From positions 304,001 to 368,000 of the forward strand of contig NZ_AP025225.1 of assembly GCF_021654655.1 (NCBI RefSeq): DNA of 64,000 nt. The letters are read 5' to 3'. The position numbers and the translations under genes are program-made. The stretch is from Candidatus Hydrogenosomobacter endosymbioticus (GTDB lineage: Bacteria; Pseudomonadota; Alphaproteobacteria; Holosporales; GW7). Shown here piece after piece: positions 7,830 to 16,507 of this stretch. Positions within the stretch are counted from its first letter, which is position 1. Every line of letters begins with the position of its first letter. The notes beneath the pieces are model-generated. The model ran no database searches. It was not told the DNA's origin and saw only the letters and a list, made by a program, of their open reading frames with translations.

Positions 7830-10061
7830 TTACTCTTGCATTCCGTTCACTATATCGCGAAGCAAATCTTTGTCTCGCTCTGTTCCGCCTGCAGCTGGAA
7901 CATCTTTTTTCTCTGAAGATACGCCGCTTCGGCCGCTTCGACTTTGAGAATAGTTGTGATGCTTTTCTTCATTAGAAGAGTTTTGCCTTTCAGAAACCTT
8001 TGGCTCATCACCGGCATCATCTTCCTCATCATTGTTCTCATCAGCTTCATCATCACTTTCCTGGTCTTCTTCATTCGAGCCATTATTATCATCAGCATCT
8101 CCGTCATCAGCTCGTCCATTTTCTCCGGCGCTATCGCTCTTGTCTTTTTCTATATTAGGCAGACCTCTTTCATTGCTTGGGTTTATGTCTTCATCCCATT
8201 TCTCGCTTGACGGGTCTTCCATATAGATGAGAGCGCGTTCTGTGAAAGCCTTCCATAAATGACTAGCAGGACTGCCTCCTTTCATCGTCTCAAGTGGTTT
8301 CGCGTCATCTCTGCCAAACCAAACGCCAGTAACAAGCTCATCAACCATGGCAATAAGCCACAAGTCTTTGTAGTTCTGAGAAGTTCCAGTTTTCCCAAAT
8401 GCTGTCTTGCCAGGAATCGCGGCATATCTACCTGTTCCATAAGAGATAACTTGCGCCATCATGGTTTTCATCTTTTCGACAACCTCCTTTTCAAGCACTT
8501 TTTTCTCACATGGCGTGTACTTATATAACACCTTGCCGTCTTTGTTTTTTATCAACGCTATCCCATAGGGTTTAGCAAAAGTCCCATTATTTGAGATACA
8601 AGCAAATGCACCAGTCATCTGAAGAAGGGTGGTTTCTCCTGTACCAAGAGCTATTGTGAGGTTGCGCGGAAGAGGAGTAGTAATGCCAAGCCTTCTGCTT
8701 ATAGATATGACCTTTTTAACGCCAATTATGCTGGCCAATCTAGCGGCAACAACATTCACGGAAAAAGTAAACGCTCGAGCAAGCGAAATTTCACCGCAAG
8801 AAGTGTATTTATAATTTTTTGGAGACCATCCTGCAAATTCAAATTTTGTGTCGCTAATCTTTGATTCAAGAGAAAAACCACGCTCTAACGCAGCAAGGTA
8901 AACAAAAAACTTGAACGTAGAACCGGGCTGACGCATAGCATTAGCAGCTCTATTAAATTTGCTTGTCTTATAGTCAAGTCCTCCAACCATCGCACGAACA
9001 GCGCCATCTGGGCTGAGAGCCACAAGAGCTACTTGCTCTGCGCTCCATTTAGATCCAACTTTTTCCATGATACGTCTGGCCTGCTGTTCGGCTATTTTTT
9101 GGATAGAAGTGTTAATCGTCGTGACAACTTCTATGTCTTCGTCTGAAAGGTCTATCACTTCTGGAAGAGTATCCAAAACCCAGTCTGCGAAATATCTGGA
9201 AGAGCTCATTTTCACACCTTCATCAAGCGGCTCTGGCCTAGCCATTATTGCTGCAACTGCGCCCTCAGAAATAAAGCCCGAGTCCACCATAGCTTGAAGC
9301 ACCTGCTTCGCCCTCTCCTCAGCCCTCTCAGAACTGCTTGCAGGAGAATACCGTGATGGAGCGCGCAACAACCCAACAAGAACAGCAGATTCGTACAGTC
9401 CCAGCTCTGTCGCAGACTTACCAAAATACCTACGAGCAGCAGCATCTATACCATATGCCCCGGCCCCCATATACACTCTGTTTAAATACATCGTAAGTAT
9501 TTGCTGTTTAGTGAATGTGTATTCTATTTGAAATGCAAGTATTGTTTCAGATATCTTTCTGCTGATAGATCTATCGTATGTGGAATATATTTTTTTCGAC
9601 TGAAGAAAATTTTTTGCAAGCTGCTGAGTAAGCGTGCTTCCTCCTTGCACAACGCATCCAGCTTTTGCATTTCTAAGTAGTGCTCTTGCGAGACCAAATA
9701 TGTCGATCCCAAAGTGACTATAGAACCTTCTGTCTTCAGTGGCTAATAAAGCATTTATAACGTGTGCAGGGAGTTCTTCGGCCTTAACGCTGCGGCCATA
9801 TAAATCTCCATACACAGAAATCGTATTTCCATCACTATCAAGTATCGCTATACTTGGCTGCCTTGGAATCACGCTTATTTCTTCTATATCCGGGAGGTCG
9901 TATCCAAACCAGAAAAAAATAGCTATAAGAGCTATAATTCCCCAAAGCGCACACATAGCAAAAAACTTCAGAACATACGACAATACAGAAAATGACCGCC
10001 TTTTTTTCTTACTAGATGACGCCTTCTGCGCGCTGTTACTTTTATTAAATCTCGTCAGCAT
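7830..10061 (-). CDS. Class A penicillin-binding protein 1A with an acidic C-terminal tail
   Basis: A bifunctional peptidoglycan synthase (PBP1A/MrcA type) of 743 residues. A basic cytoplasmic N-terminus leads to one membrane segment at about 30-54. The GT51 glycosyltransferase domain has ATEDRRFYSHFGID at about 107-120 and GGSTLTQQLAKNF at 140-152. The transpeptidase has the serine motif STFK at 381-384, SVN at 434-436 and KTGT at 557-560, so both activities look intact. From about residue 628 a roughly 115-residue tail very rich in Asp, Glu, Asn and Ser replaces the usual basic end. It is compatible with a periplasmic location, but its role is unknown. The gene lies 168 bases downstream of era. 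Confidence 0.93.
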   Translation of the reverse strand: MLTRFNKSNSAQKASSSKKKRRSFSVLSYVLKFFAMCALWGIIALIAIFFWFGYDLPDIEEISVIPRQPSIAILDSDGNTISVYGDLYGRSVKAEELPAHVINALLATEDRRFYSHFGIDIFGLARALLRNAKAGCVVQGGSTLTQQLAKNFLQSKKIYSTYDRSISRKISETILAFQIEYTFTKQQILTMYLNRVYMGAGAYGIDAAARRYFGKSATELGLYESAVLVGLLRAPSRYSPASSSERAEERAKQVLQAMVDSGFISEGAVAAIMARPEPLDEGVKMSSSRYFADWVLDTLPEVIDLSDEDIEVVTTINTSIQKIAEQQARRIMEKVGSKWSAEQVALVALSPDGAVRAMVGGLDYKTSKFNRAANAMRQPGSTFKFFVYLAALERGFSLESKISDTKFEFAGWSPKNYKYTSCGEISLARAFTFSVNVVAARLASIIGVKKVISISRRLGITTPLPRNLTIALGTGETTLLQMTGAFACISNNGTFAKPYGIALIKNKDGKVLYKYTPCEKKVLEKEVVEKMKTMMAQVISYGTGRYAAIPGKTAFGKTGTSQNYKDLWLIAMVDELVTGVWFGRDDAKPLETMKGGSPASHLWKAFTERALIYMEDPSSEKWDEDINPSNERGLPNIEKDKSDSAGENGRADDGDADDNNGSNEEDQESDDEADENNDEEDDAGDEPKVSERQNSSNEEKHHNYSQSRSGRSGVSSEKKDVPAAGGTERDKDLLRDIVNGMQE

Positions 10062-10229
10062 ATAACTGCCACAATAACTGGCTCAACAAACCCATTCAAC
10101 AATTCCAGGAGAATATACACTAGAGATTATGAAAAACTCTATACATTTACAAGACTCCGTCAACAAAATCAGTACATCAGACGAGCCAAACGTAAACGCA
10201 ACAACGACATAAAAATCTGGACGCTGGAG

Positions 10230-11195
10230 CTATATGCATCTTTCCACATTTCTATTCCAATTTCGGTCGACTTTTACATGAATAAACAAATGAATACTAT
10301 GCCCCCACATGTTTTGTAATTCATCTCGAGCTCTCATGCCTATTTTTTTTATCGTGCTCCCATTTTTACCTATAAGAAGCTTTTTCTGGCCCAGTTTTTG
10401 CACAAACACAGTCTGAAATATCGAAATACCGTCACGAGCAAGATGGCTAAACCGCCCATCATTATCTGAATTTTCTGCAGGATCATACCACCTTTCAGTT
10501 TCGACCCTAGAATTATACGGAAGCTCTTGATGAAGCAAGTTAAATATATGCTCCCGAGTAATTTCCGCGGCCATGAATTGCTTTGTAATTTGCGAAACAT
10601 ACCCATCAGGAAACATCCACTCTCCGCGTGGAAGACAATCAAAAATGCTTTGCACAAGATCATCTATTCCGCTGTTTTTCTTGCCAGATATCATAAAAAA
10701 CTTTTCTATATTTCCAGAAAATTTGGAATACATAGCAGCGATCTCTAATAACGAATCCTTTTCTACAGCATCTGTTTTATTGAACGCTATAAAAACTCGA
10801 TTTTTATTTTCAACAAGCCTAGAAATCATTTTACAGTTTTGTTCATAATTTGTACGGACAGCGTCAATGATAACGACGCAAATATCCGCATCTCTTGCCC
10901 CAGTCCAAGCCGATTTAGCAAGTACCTTTTGCAAAACATCTGTTGGAGCAAAAATAACACCTGGCGTGTCTATGAAAGCTATTTGTTTATTTCCGCGCGA
11001 CAATATGCCAAAAATCTTTGTCCTGGTTGTGTTGCTTTTTCTAGACACTATAGAAATCTTCTGCCCTAAAATTGAATTAATGAGCGTAGACTTTCCAGCA
11101 TTGGGTAACCCCAATATTGCAACAAACCCAAAAAACTCCCCTACTAGTTTCCCGTCAAGCTCTATCCCTTTTTGAAAAGCGTCCCCAGCGTCCAT
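10230..11195 (-). CDS. era: GTPase Era
   Basis: Era is an essential GTPase that binds the 3' end of 16S rRNA during 30S assembly. The G motifs are complete: GLPNAGKST (G1), a threonine-rich switch TTRTKI, DTPG (G3), NKTD (G4) and SGKKN (G5). The C-terminal KH domain shows KKLLIGKNGSTIKKIG followed by FIHVKVDRNW. The frame runs up to a GTG at 11219, but GGAGG within that stretch can serve as the Shine-Dalgarno for the ATG at 11195, which I prefer. Even then about 20 residues precede the G domain, slightly more than usual. It is followed by the PBP1A gene on the same strand. Confidence 0.93.
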   Translation of the reverse strand: MDAGDAFQKGIELDGKLVGEFFGFVAILGLPNAGKSTLINSILGQKISIVSRKSNTTRTKIFGILSRGNKQIAFIDTPGVIFAPTDVLQKVLAKSAWTGARDADICVVIIDAVRTNYEQNCKMISRLVENKNRVFIAFNKTDAVEKDSLLEIAAMYSKFSGNIEKFFMISGKKNSGIDDLVQSIFDCLPRGEWMFPDGYVSQITKQFMAAEITREHIFNLLHQELPYNSRVETERWYDPAENSDNDGRFSHLARDGISIFQTVFVQKLGQKKLLIGKNGSTIKKIGMRARDELQNMWGHSIHLFIHVKVDRNWNRNVERCI

Positions 11196-11379
11196 ATGCT
11201 CAGCAAAACCTCCATCCACACGCTCATTATCCTTCTTTATAACGATTATGTCTAATGACGCTAGTTTATATATACAATCGAATTCTGGTCGGAGCAGACA
11301 AAGCTTTTATTTTTATATTAATCATTTTTTTGACAAATAGAAGTAAAATGTTTTCATGGAATAGAAACTATATTATAGC

Positions 11380-13491
11380 ATGAAAAAATTATTACTTATG
11401 CTTTTGTCGTTGTCTGCGCTATACGGCTTCCAAGATACTCTTGCCGATACGCCCAGCAAAAAAAAACCAGAAAAACAATGGCCTGCTATATATGCGCAAA
11501 AAATGCAAAAGAAGCAGCTCGCGTCAAAAATGCAAAAGAAGCAGCTCGCGTCAAAAATGCAAAAGAAGCAGCTCAAAAAAAGAAAGCCGCTTGCGTCAAA
11601 AATGCAAAGGAAGCAGCTCAAAAAAAGAAAGCCGCTCGCGTCAAAAATGCAAAAGAAGCAGATCAAAAAAAGAAAGCAGCTTGCGTCAAAAATGCAAAGG
11701 AAAATGCTTAACAAAAAATGTTCACACGTTCTGATAAACGTGAGCAAGCTTCTGAAAAAAGGACAAACAAAACAAGCTTGGGCCGCCTCTGGTACGCTAA
11801 AAAATTGCCCTATCGAGTATAAAAATGCGTATAAAAATTTGCTTAGCAAGAATAAAAAACTGACAAAACAAATTTCTCACACACAAATTGCTCAGCCTAC
11901 ATTTATCGCGCCACTTGCACCTATGCCAATCATCCAGACAAAATCCGATAAAATCACACAAACACCTGACTTTCAGGATGAAACTCCAATCATAATGGAG
12001 ACGGCCAGCTCTCTTCCCATAATATCAGAGCTAGGCGCATATAGACGACAACTGTCTGATATTTCAGACACCGCTCTTGGCATGTTTGCACTATACGCCA
12101 AAAATATCCTTCCTAGTATGATAGATAATCTAATAAAAGACCATGAAATACAAAAACTTCTCTACAAAAACATTTTGGAAGCAGTTATATCCCACGATGA
12201 GAATGAGTCTTTAACAACGGTTTTATCCGTTATGCATAATGCTATCCAGGGTCTTCACCATACAGAAAACACACAAATTATGACAGACATATCAGACATG
12301 ATAGCGCAACTACCTGATTCAAAAGATAGATTTTATCATACAATAGTCATGTTGGACTTGCTCTCTGATATTACATCTCATAAAGCCGACCCTGCCAGTA
12401 TAAAGGTGAAGCTGGAACAACTTACGAATGATGTACTTTCAAAGGCAACCGCCCACGCTGCCCCAGCCCATGAGGAGATTATTTCTTCAAAAATCGACCT
12501 CCATGATCCGATGTTAGAGCAGGCTCATATGCTTGACAAACAAGAAGAAGAAGAAAAATTATCAACTGCAACTTTCGGAACACCTATAAACAGAATAATA
12601 GAGGATTTTGCTCAAGAACACGCAGAAACAATTAAAGGCGCCGCAATTGCGCAAGACCTCGCAACAATTAATAAACTAGAGCAAAAAATAAAAGAAAACG
12701 AGAATAAAATAAATACCTTAAAAAGTCAAAATGTCATAATAGAAGAAGTCAGACCGGAAATTATAGAAGCTTTTAACAGTAGCTCTGCGTCAAAAATAGA
12801 CCAGGTCGCGAAAATAGTGGAAGAAAAAGCTTTTAAGATTATTAAACCATCGCCACAAAAAAACATAGTGAGATATTTTAGCGCCGCATCAAATATAGTC
12901 TCTAACTCTAAACATCTTGAAATGTACAAAGATGCTAAAGTAAGCGGAGAGCTAAGAACTGTCATCAACTCAGATGATGTTTATAAAATACTCGGAATAG
13001 ACAGAGCAAAAGCCGCAGTAATTTCAGGTAAAGATTTACAACGAGAAACTGTACTTCTAGCTAAAATTTGCGGACAAGAAATCAGAAACAGCGGCCTTCC
13101 AAAAGAAATACAAAAACCAGTGATGGAAAAAATAAACAGCGCTAAAATGATTGTATCTACGCAAACCGACTCTTCATCAGAAGAATTACTTTCTGAAATA
13201 AGACCTTCAAACATAGCAGAAGACTTAGAAAACGAAAATTCCGCCACCCAGACTACAATAGCAAACTTGGAACTAGCAAACCTGGGAAGATTTGAAAAAG
13301 AACTAGAATCAGATGCTCCTATGAATTTTTCAAGAACTCTAGGAATTCCAATGTCTATGAGCGGAGACAAAGCATTGGCTATATCTGCTCTCTATCAGTG
13401 GAAAAATTATTTTTTGGATAGAGGCAAAGAAGGGCCTTCGAAGCAAATCATTGACGGCATAATCCAAAAAGCATTAAATCGCGCCAAATAG
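11380..13491 (+). CDS. Exported orphan protein with Lys-rich tandem repeats
   Basis: I do not recognise this 703-residue protein. It begins with a clear Sec signal peptide: MKKLL, a hydrophobic core LMLLSLSALYGF, then a probable cut after LAD. Residues about 41-110 are tandem repeats of K-M-Q-K-K-Q-L-A-S type, extended in three copies by KKRKP. The rest is helix-rich and hydrophilic, with a coiled-coil-like stretch LEQKIKENENKINTLKSQN and no transmembrane segment. No Shine-Dalgarno is visible before the ATG; the leader is A/T-rich. It stands alone, with an intrinsic terminator 34 bases after the stop. The repeat plus export signal suggests a secreted or surface protein, possibly binding nucleic acid or acidic polymer through the basic repeat. 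That is only inference. Confidence 0.8.
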   Translation: MKKLLLMLLSLSALYGFQDTLADTPSKKKPEKQWPAIYAQKMQKKQLASKMQKKQLASKMQKKQLKKRKPLASKMQRKQLKKRKPLASKMQKKQIKKRKQLASKMQRKMLNKKCSHVLINVSKLLKKGQTKQAWAASGTLKNCPIEYKNAYKNLLSKNKKLTKQISHTQIAQPTFIAPLAPMPIIQTKSDKITQTPDFQDETPIIMETASSLPIISELGAYRRQLSDISDTALGMFALYAKNILPSMIDNLIKDHEIQKLLYKNILEAVISHDENESLTTVLSVMHNAIQGLHHTENTQIMTDISDMIAQLPDSKDRFYHTIVMLDLLSDITSHKADPASIKVKLEQLTNDVLSKATAHAAPAHEEIISSKIDLHDPMLEQAHMLDKQEEEEKLSTATFGTPINRIIEDFAQEHAETIKGAAIAQDLATINKLEQKIKENENKINTLKSQNVIIEEVRPEIIEAFNSSSASKIDQVAKIVEEKAFKIIKPSPQKNIVRYFSAASNIVSNSKHLEMYKDAKVSGELRTVINSDDVYKILGIDRAKAAVISGKDLQRETVLLAKICGQEIRNSGLPKEIQKPVMEKINSAKMIVSTQTDSSSEELLSEIRPSNIAEDLENENSATQTTIANLELANLGRFEKELESDAPMNFSRTLGIPMSMSGDKALAISALYQWKNYFLDRGKEGPSKQIIDGIIQKALNRAK
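11499..11707 (+). repeat. In-frame tandem repeats of 27 and 45 bases
   Basis: Two 27-base units (11499-11525, 11526-11552) are followed by three 45-base units (11553-11597, 11598-11642, 11643-11687) and a partial unit to about 11707. The 45-base unit is the 27-base unit with an 18-base A-rich addition in the middle. Both lengths are multiples of three, so copy-number change keeps the host gene in frame. Units differ at only a few positions, which points to recent expansion. All three plus-strand frames stay open through the array. Confidence 0.9.
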
Positions 13492-13524
13492 TTGTAGAAG
13501 CAATATTTGGTAACTGTGTGTATA

Positions 13525-13567
13525 CAAGGCGGCGCATCAACAATTGAGCGCGCTCGCCTTGTTTTTT
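13525..13567 (+). terminator. Intrinsic terminator of the exported repeat protein gene
   Basis: The arm CAAGGCG then GCGC pairs with GCGC-t-CGCCTTG across a 12-base loop, followed by a run of six T. It lies 34 bases past the stop at 13491 and so ends that gene's transcript. Confidence 0.85.
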
Positions 13568-13709
13568 ATACAGGGATTTTGATTTACCGTATCAGATCAA
13601 TAACACCCACAAAGCTAAAATTTCTGCGCAACTTACAACTCAAACAAATTCCAGGATGACTCTAGACGCTAGATATCGATTGCAACAGTAATTATAAAAC
13701 AGATGTCAC

Positions 13710-15086
13710 CTAAACTCCCCTGCGAAATTTTTTGATCATCATTTCTCTCTTAGACTCAGGAGCTAATTCAATCTCTCGTCCTATTTTCCCGACTTGCTTC
13801 ATAGCCTTTTTCATTGCCTGAAACTGTTTTAATAGCCTGTTTATCTCTTGCACAGACGTACCGCTTCCAGCCGCTATACGAATTTTCCTGGAAGCGTTAA
13901 GTGTTTCTGGAAATTTTCGCTCTTTCTTAGTCATTGACGAAATTATTGCAAGCTGAGACTTAAAAGAAGCGTTCTCTATTCTATCTCCAATTTTCTCTTT
14001 TATCCTGCGCGCTCCTGGAAGAGAACCTAAAAGCCCCTTTATACCACCTATTTTTTCTATTTGGAGAATCTTTTTTGCAAGATCGTCGAGCGTAAATACA
14101 CCTTTTTGCATAGAAGAAAACTCTTTAATCTGGTCTTCCTTCGATGCAGCCTCTGCAGCAGTCTCCACAAGCCCAACTATATCACCCATATCCAGTATTC
14201 TGTCCGCAATCCGAGAAGGAGAGAATTCTTCCACTTGATCTGGCCTTTCTCCAACTCCAAGCAATTTTATCGGTTTTCCCGTGACCGCTCTAACAGAGAG
14301 AGCGGCGCCGCCCCTTCCATCAGAATCGACACGCGACAAACACACACCGGTTAGCCCAACAGAATCATTAAATGCATTTGCTGTGGATATGATGTCTTGG
14401 CCAGAAAGTGAATCTGCCACAAACAAAGTTTCAACTGGCGAAAGAGCTTTGTTCAAACTTCGAGCCTCTTCCATAAGCCCTTCATTAACCTGCATCCTTC
14501 CTGCTGTATCGACAATCAAAATGTCATACGCTCCGCCCCTGGCTTTTTCTAGAGCGATTTTAGCTATGCCAACAGGAGAAGCTCCTGACTCGCTTTGAAA
14601 AACGTCAACACCTATTTGGGCTCCCAAAACTTCTAATTGCTCCATGGCCGCTGGACGATACACGTCAACAGATGCCATCATACTCTTTTTTCCGTAATTT
14701 TTTTTCAGAAAAAACGCTAATTTGGCGCTCATCGTAGTTTTACCGCTTCCCTGAAGCCCAACCATCATGATCACAGCCGGATCGCCACTACGGCTATTTT
14801 TTACGCGAAAAGAGCTTTCATCATGAGTCATTGTCTTAATCAACTGGTCGTGAACTATTTTTACAACCATCTGCGCCGGATTAACACTTTTTATAATTTT
14901 CATTCCCAATGCTTTTTCTTTAGCAGATTCTATAAACTCTTTAGCTACAGATATAGCCACATCAGCCTCTAAAAGAGCTACCCTTATTTCGCGCATAGCA
15001 GAGTCTATATCGGCTTCAGTAAGAGCTCCCTTATTTCTTACTTTGCTGAATATATCCCCAAGTTTTTTCCCAAGCGAATCGAACAT
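13710..15086 (-). CDS. ffh: Signal recognition particle protein Ffh
   Basis: Ffh is the SRP54 GTPase that, with 4.5S RNA, delivers nascent membrane proteins to FtsY. The N domain (MFDSLGKKLGDIFSKV) is followed by the G domain: GLQGSGKTTMSAKLA, DVYRPAAMEQLEVL, DTAGRMQVNEGLM and SRVDSDGRGGAALS. The methionine-rich M domain ends with RIAAGSGTSVQEINRLLKQF and a basic tail. The G4 motif reads SRVD instead of the TKLD of E. coli; alphaproteobacterial Ffh proteins often have TRVD here, so this is not a defect. The ATG at 15086 is preferred to the TTG one codon upstream. It lies alone between two exported orphan genes. Confidence 0.95.
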   Translation of the reverse strand: MFDSLGKKLGDIFSKVRNKGALTEADIDSAMREIRVALLEADVAISVAKEFIESAKEKALGMKIIKSVNPAQMVVKIVHDQLIKTMTHDESSFRVKNSRSGDPAVIMMVGLQGSGKTTMSAKLAFFLKKNYGKKSMMASVDVYRPAAMEQLEVLGAQIGVDVFQSESGASPVGIAKIALEKARGGAYDILIVDTAGRMQVNEGLMEEARSLNKALSPVETLFVADSLSGQDIISTANAFNDSVGLTGVCLSRVDSDGRGGAALSVRAVTGKPIKLLGVGERPDQVEEFSPSRIADRILDMGDIVGLVETAAEAASKEDQIKEFSSMQKGVFTLDDLAKKILQIEKIGGIKGLLGSLPGARRIKEKIGDRIENASFKSQLAIISSMTKKERKFPETLNASRKIRIAAGSGTSVQEINRLLKQFQAMKKAMKQVGKIGREIELAPESKREMMIKKFRRGV

Positions 15087-15268
15087 CAAATACTTCCAAG
15101 AGAGATCATTTGTATATTATAGCTACAAATGAGCCTCTGGCACTCTTTAATATGAAGCAACATAGCAAAATCACATACTAGCATAGAATTAAGAAAAACC
15201 AACATAAAAGCAAAAATTAATTTTTTCTTTGTAAAATAGAAATCTAAACCATAAAAACTATAAAAACC

Positions 15269-16291
15269 ATGAAAAAATCAATAATAACATTTTTTATATT
15301 TATGCTTGCGCCAACGTCTTACGCGAAGATAACAGTCAAACGTGAAGGGTTTGATAAAGAAGACCTGCGGATTTTTAACGAATTGATGGGGCAAAACGCC
15401 AATAATGCCAATAACGCCAATAATGCTAATAACGCCAATAATGCCAATAATGCCAATATCGCCAATAACGCCAATAACGCCAATAATGCCAATAATGCCA
15501 ATAATGCCAATAATGCCAATAATGCCAATAATGCCAATAATGCCAATAATGCCAATAATGCCAATAATGCCAATAATGCCAATATCGCCAATAACGATGA
15601 CAATACACATAACCCACGCATAGCTGATAAGCTCTCACAGTCTTTTTATATTCCTGAAAAACCCGACAGTAACGGTCCGATAGCCGGTTCAGACAATGCC
15701 TATGGTTATGAAGAAGAGGATCATCCAATAAAAATTACACCAAAAGATATCAAATCCAGAGAGCATCTTATAGCGTCGCTCGTTTCAAAAAAAATTATTA
15801 GCGAAAAAGATCTCCGCTCAAAGTCTTTTACAGCATTCTGCAACGACGGAACCGCTTTTCTAGTACCAAAAAAATGGCATAAAATAGACATAATCGGGCT
15901 TGGCGGACACATATCACATCCTGGTATGCTAAACGTCATAGTATCGTGCGCGCAACACGGAGGGGTGAACTCAGACAAAATACTAGACAACGAAAACGGA
16001 AACACTATACCCGTAAACAAAGAAAAAATAAAAAAGATCATTGAGGAAAGCGCCAGTTATAAAAAAAATGGGCTAAAAGTTAGCAAAGAATGTTTAGCAG
16101 CTGCATTTGAGGGAAACGTCAATTTCGACAATACCGTCGGTAAATTTGTATGCGAAGGTAGCGGGAAAAATCTATCAGAAGGACAATGCAAAAACTGTGC
16201 TCAATTTTTAGACTCGATAAAAAAGTCTCCATTTGAAGTAAACAATGCATTCAAAGGATACACCGCTTCCTCCAGTGGCTATAAAGCATAA
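15269..16291 (+). CDS. Exported orphan protein: Asn-Asn-Ala repeat plus six-cysteine domain (paralogue A)
   Basis: Not a family I recognise. The 340 residues have a Sec signal (MKKSIITFFIFMLAPTSYA, likely cut after the last A), a short charged linker, an NNA repeat of about 21 units (residues 45-107), a hydrophilic linker, and a C-terminal domain at about 186-330. That domain has six cysteines (in FTAFC, VSC, KEC, KFVC, GQC and KNC) and the motif VPKKWHKIDIIGLGGH followed by SHPGMLN. The same domain with all six cysteines occurs in the next gene. Paired cysteines in an exported protein suggest three disulfides. The repeat region is likely a flexible, disordered spacer. There is no visible Shine-Dalgarno; the leader is A-rich. 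Function is unknown. Confidence 0.8.
   Translation: MKKSIITFFIFMLAPTSYAKITVKREGFDKEDLRIFNELMGQNANNANNANNANNANNANNANIANNANNANNANNANNANNANNANNANNANNANNANNANNANIANNDDNTHNPRIADKLSQSFYIPEKPDSNGPIAGSDNAYGYEEEDHPIKITPKDIKSREHLIASLVSKKIISEKDLRSKSFTAFCNDGTAFLVPKKWHKIDIIGLGGHISHPGMLNVIVSCAQHGGVNSDKILDNENGNTIPVNKEKIKKIIEESASYKKNGLKVSKECLAAAFEGNVNFDNTVGKFVCEGSGKNLSEGQCKNCAQFLDSIKKSPFEVNNAFKGYTASSSGYKA
15401..15589 (+). repeat. 9-base minisatellite encoding Asn-Asn-Ala
   Basis: About 21 consecutive copies of a 9-base unit, mainly AATAATGCC with AATAACGCC variants and two copies of AATATCGCC that change one Asn to Ile. The block between the two Ile variants is the most uniform. The unit length preserves the reading frame. 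Five of the six frames are open through the array, so long frames on the other strand here are artefacts of the repeat. Confidence 0.95.
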
Positions 16292-16318
16292 TTAATATAA
16301 TTAATATAATTAATAAAA
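16290..16318. repeat. Short AT tandem repeat
   Basis: Three near-perfect copies of a 10-base unit of the form TTAATATAAT directly after the stop of the NNA-repeat gene. It may be a slippage product and has no evident role. Confidence 0.6.
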
Positions 16319-16507
16319 CAAAAATACACGATACCATCCAGTATCACCATCACTTTACAGCGCAACTTTGACGTCAGAAATCGCTCTAAGCTCTGCGCTG
16401 AAATTATATTTAACAGCGACTATATTTACGCCATTATATATAAAGCTAATAAAAAATAAATTCTTTTATTATAAAATTAATCTATAAATAAAAAACCACT
16501 ACCTATT

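Noticed and set aside
7850..8226. Extra frames (Met-rich and Ser/Phe-rich) over the PBP1A tail
   Set aside because: They arise from the GAT/GAA/AAT-rich tail in other frames.
11441..11734. Two alternative plus-strand frames across the Lys-rich repeats as separate genes
   Set aside because: They end shortly after the array and lack start signals; they are by-products of the repeat, though one frame may be its ancestral reading.
14290..14330. SRVD in place of TKLD in Ffh as a possible defect
   Set aside because: Alphaproteobacterial Ffh proteins commonly have a TRVD-like sequence at this position, so the change is a lineage variant.
15278..15728. Several long frames over the NNA repeat on both strands (Ile-Gly, Ala-Leu, Trp-His-Tyr and Met-Pro repeats)
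   Set aside because: A 9-base repeat without stop codons keeps five frames open; only the frame with a signal peptide and the cysteine domain is credible.
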